This document shows, piece after piece, positions 5,949 through 7,045 of a DNA stretch of 7,045 nt. Position 1 is the stretch's first letter; each line of letters opens with the position of its first letter. This DNA is from an uncultured Clostridia bacterium (GTDB lineage Bacteria > Bacillota > Clostridia > Christensenellales > UBA1242). Location of the stretch: positions 1 through 7,045 of the forward strand of contig CANRGF010000054.1 of assembly GCA_947630075.1 (NCBI GenBank). The letters run 5' to 3'. The position numbers and the translations under genes are program-made. Below the pieces are notes generated by a model, which was not told where the DNA came from, searched no databases, and worked only from the letters and a program-made list of their open reading frames with translations.

Positions 5949-7045
5949 ATGAAAAAAACTATTTTGGCAGTGATGTTGTTTGCTTTGGTTTTTAGCTCTT
6001 TTGGGTGCAAAGAAAAAAGCAAATTAAACGAAATCAGCGCAAATCTAACCAATTATGAAATAAGTTTGGACTATGACGAAACCGCTCGTTCTGTGAAGGC
6101 AAGTGAAAGAGTGGAATATGTGAACAACACAAACGCAATTTTAAAATGCGTGGAATTTCATTTGTATCCTCAATTTTTTAAAGAGGAAGGCGCAAAGCAA
6201 GTGGTGGCTCAAACACACCTAAACCAAGCCTATCCTAACGGAATGAGTTATGCCCAATTCGATGTAACCCGCGTACGAGTGGCCGGTGAGGATAGGCAAA
6301 TTCGATTTGTTGGAGAATGCAATGGCGTGCTCGCGGTGGATTTGTTTTCTAGCCTAATGCCGAGCGAAAAAGTGGAAATAGAGATTGATTTTGGATTCAT
6401 CTTGCCAAACTGTTGCCACCGCTTTGGCTATGGCGAGCACACAATCAACCTTGGCAATTTCTACCCTATTGTGTGCGTTTATGAAAATGGTGCGTTTGAT
6501 GAAAGTGGCTACCACCCTAACGGCGACCCGTTTTATAGCGATGTGGCAAATTATGTGGTGGACATTACCGCAAGCAGTAGCTTCATTGTGGCAGCAAGCG
6601 GAGAAAAAACTGCCGAAAAGCGTTCTAACGGAAAGACCACATCATCTTTTTATGGAAAGTGCATTCGAGATTTTGCTCTGGTGCTGAGCAAGGATTTTAA
6701 GGTGGAAAGCGCAGAAGAAGGCGGAGTGAATTTTCAATATTTTTATTTTGACGATGAAAATCACTCGTCATCATTAAAGGCGGGAATGGACGCTGTGAAG
6801 ACCTTTTCAGATTTGTTTTTGAAATATCCTTATGCTAGCTTTTCAATTGTGCAAGCCGACTTCGTCTATGGAGGCATGGAGTATCCAAACCTTGTGATGA
6901 TTAGTGCGGAAGTGAACGACCCTGACGATTATAAAAATGTGATTGTTCACGAAACCGCTCATCAGTGGTGGTATGGCATTGTTGGAAATGACGAGTGGGA
7001 GTTCCCTTGGCTAGACGAATCGCTTGCAGAATATTCTTCCATGCT
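5949..7045 (+). CDS. M1-family zinc metallopeptidase, probable surface lipoprotein (C-terminus beyond window)
   Basis: 365 codons are visible and the frame is open at the right edge. Residues 1-19 form a signal peptide (KK, then a hydrophobic core) ending SSFG before Cys20. The lipobox is atypical (Ser at -3, Phe at -2) but has Gly at -1, so export with lipid anchoring is likely. A beta-rich N-terminal domain follows. The catalytic domain shows the substrate-binding motif GGMEYP (308-313), a variant of GAMEN, and the zinc site HETAH (334-338) followed by WW and, 18 residues later, Glu357 in LDESLAEY. Thus both His ligands, catalytic Glu335 and the third ligand are all present. The Tyr that stabilises the transition state lies past the window edge. 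M1 enzymes mostly remove N-terminal amino acids from peptides; here probably outside the membrane, with unknown substrates. The gene diverges from dnaB. No Shine-Dalgarno precedes the ATG (the preceding bases are seven T), but the signal peptide starting exactly here supports it. Confidence 0.92.
   Translation, partial: MKKTILAVMLFALVFSSFGCKEKSKLNEISANLTNYEISLDYDETARSVKASERVEYVNNTNAILKCVEFHLYPQFFKEEGAKQVVAQTHLNQAYPNGMSYAQFDVTRVRVAGEDRQIRFVGECNGVLAVDLFSSLMPSEKVEIEIDFGFILPNCCHRFGYGEHTINLGNFYPIVCVYENGAFDESGYHPNGDPFYSDVANYVVDITASSSFIVAASGEKTAEKRSNGKTTSSFYGKCIRDFALVLSKDFKVESAEEGGVNFQYFYFDDENHSSSLKAGMDAVKTFSDLFLKYPYASFSIVQADFVYGGMEYPNLVMISAEVNDPDDYKNVIVHETAHQWWYGIVGNDEWEFPWLDESLAEYSSM

Noticed and set aside
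6385..6687. 100-codon plus-strand open frame within the peptidase gene
   Set aside because: It overlaps the M1 reading frame in another phase; the M1 frame carries the signal peptide and zinc motifs throughout.

Overview
The window looks like ordinary chromosomal DNA from a low-GC, Firmicutes-type bacterium, most likely an uncultured Clostridia-like lineage. The evidence is AT-rich spacers, a helicase-loader pair in the dnaB-dnaI order known from Bacillus, a two-gene ABC exporter of the TM287/288 (LmrCD, BmrCD) type, and standard code use (Trp is TGG; TAA, TAG and TGA all serve as stops). Nothing in the sequence fixes the genus. No rRNA, tRNA, CRISPR array, insertion sequence, integrase or phage structural gene was found.

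Layout from left to right. Positions 1-3371 (minus strand) hold an ABC exporter operon of two half-transporters. The upstream gene (1656-3371) has a degenerate ATPase site. Its partner (1-1641) has the catalytic residues and loses its last few dozen codons at the window edge. Positions 3372-3467 hold the operon's promoter region and the intrinsic terminator of the preceding operon. Positions 3468-5808 (minus strand) hold dnaB-dnaI: a 476-residue DnaB/DnaD-family primosomal protein with four apparent copies of the DnaD-like helical module, followed after one base by a 302-residue zinc-binding AAA+ helicase loader. Positions 5809-5948 form a divergent promoter region with nested palindromes. From 5949 to the right edge (plus strand) runs the 5' part of an M1-family zinc metallopeptidase with a lipoprotein-like signal peptide. 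No gene-free stretch exceeds 140 bases.

Functionally, DnaB and DnaI would act together to load the replicative helicase at the origin or at stalled forks. The ABC pair would form one heterodimeric exporter of unknown substrate. The M1 protein would be a surface-anchored peptidase. The three units appear to be transcribed separately.

The most notable signal is in the initiation regions. The first genes of the minus-strand units (dnaB and the first ABC gene) lack a usable Shine-Dalgarno sequence and have a well-formed promoter -10 box only 6-7 bases before the ATG, which predicts leaderless mRNAs. The downstream genes of the same operons carry proper Shine-Dalgarno sequences, and the one for dnaI is a perfect 7-base match. 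I see no convincing undescribed multi-gene system here.
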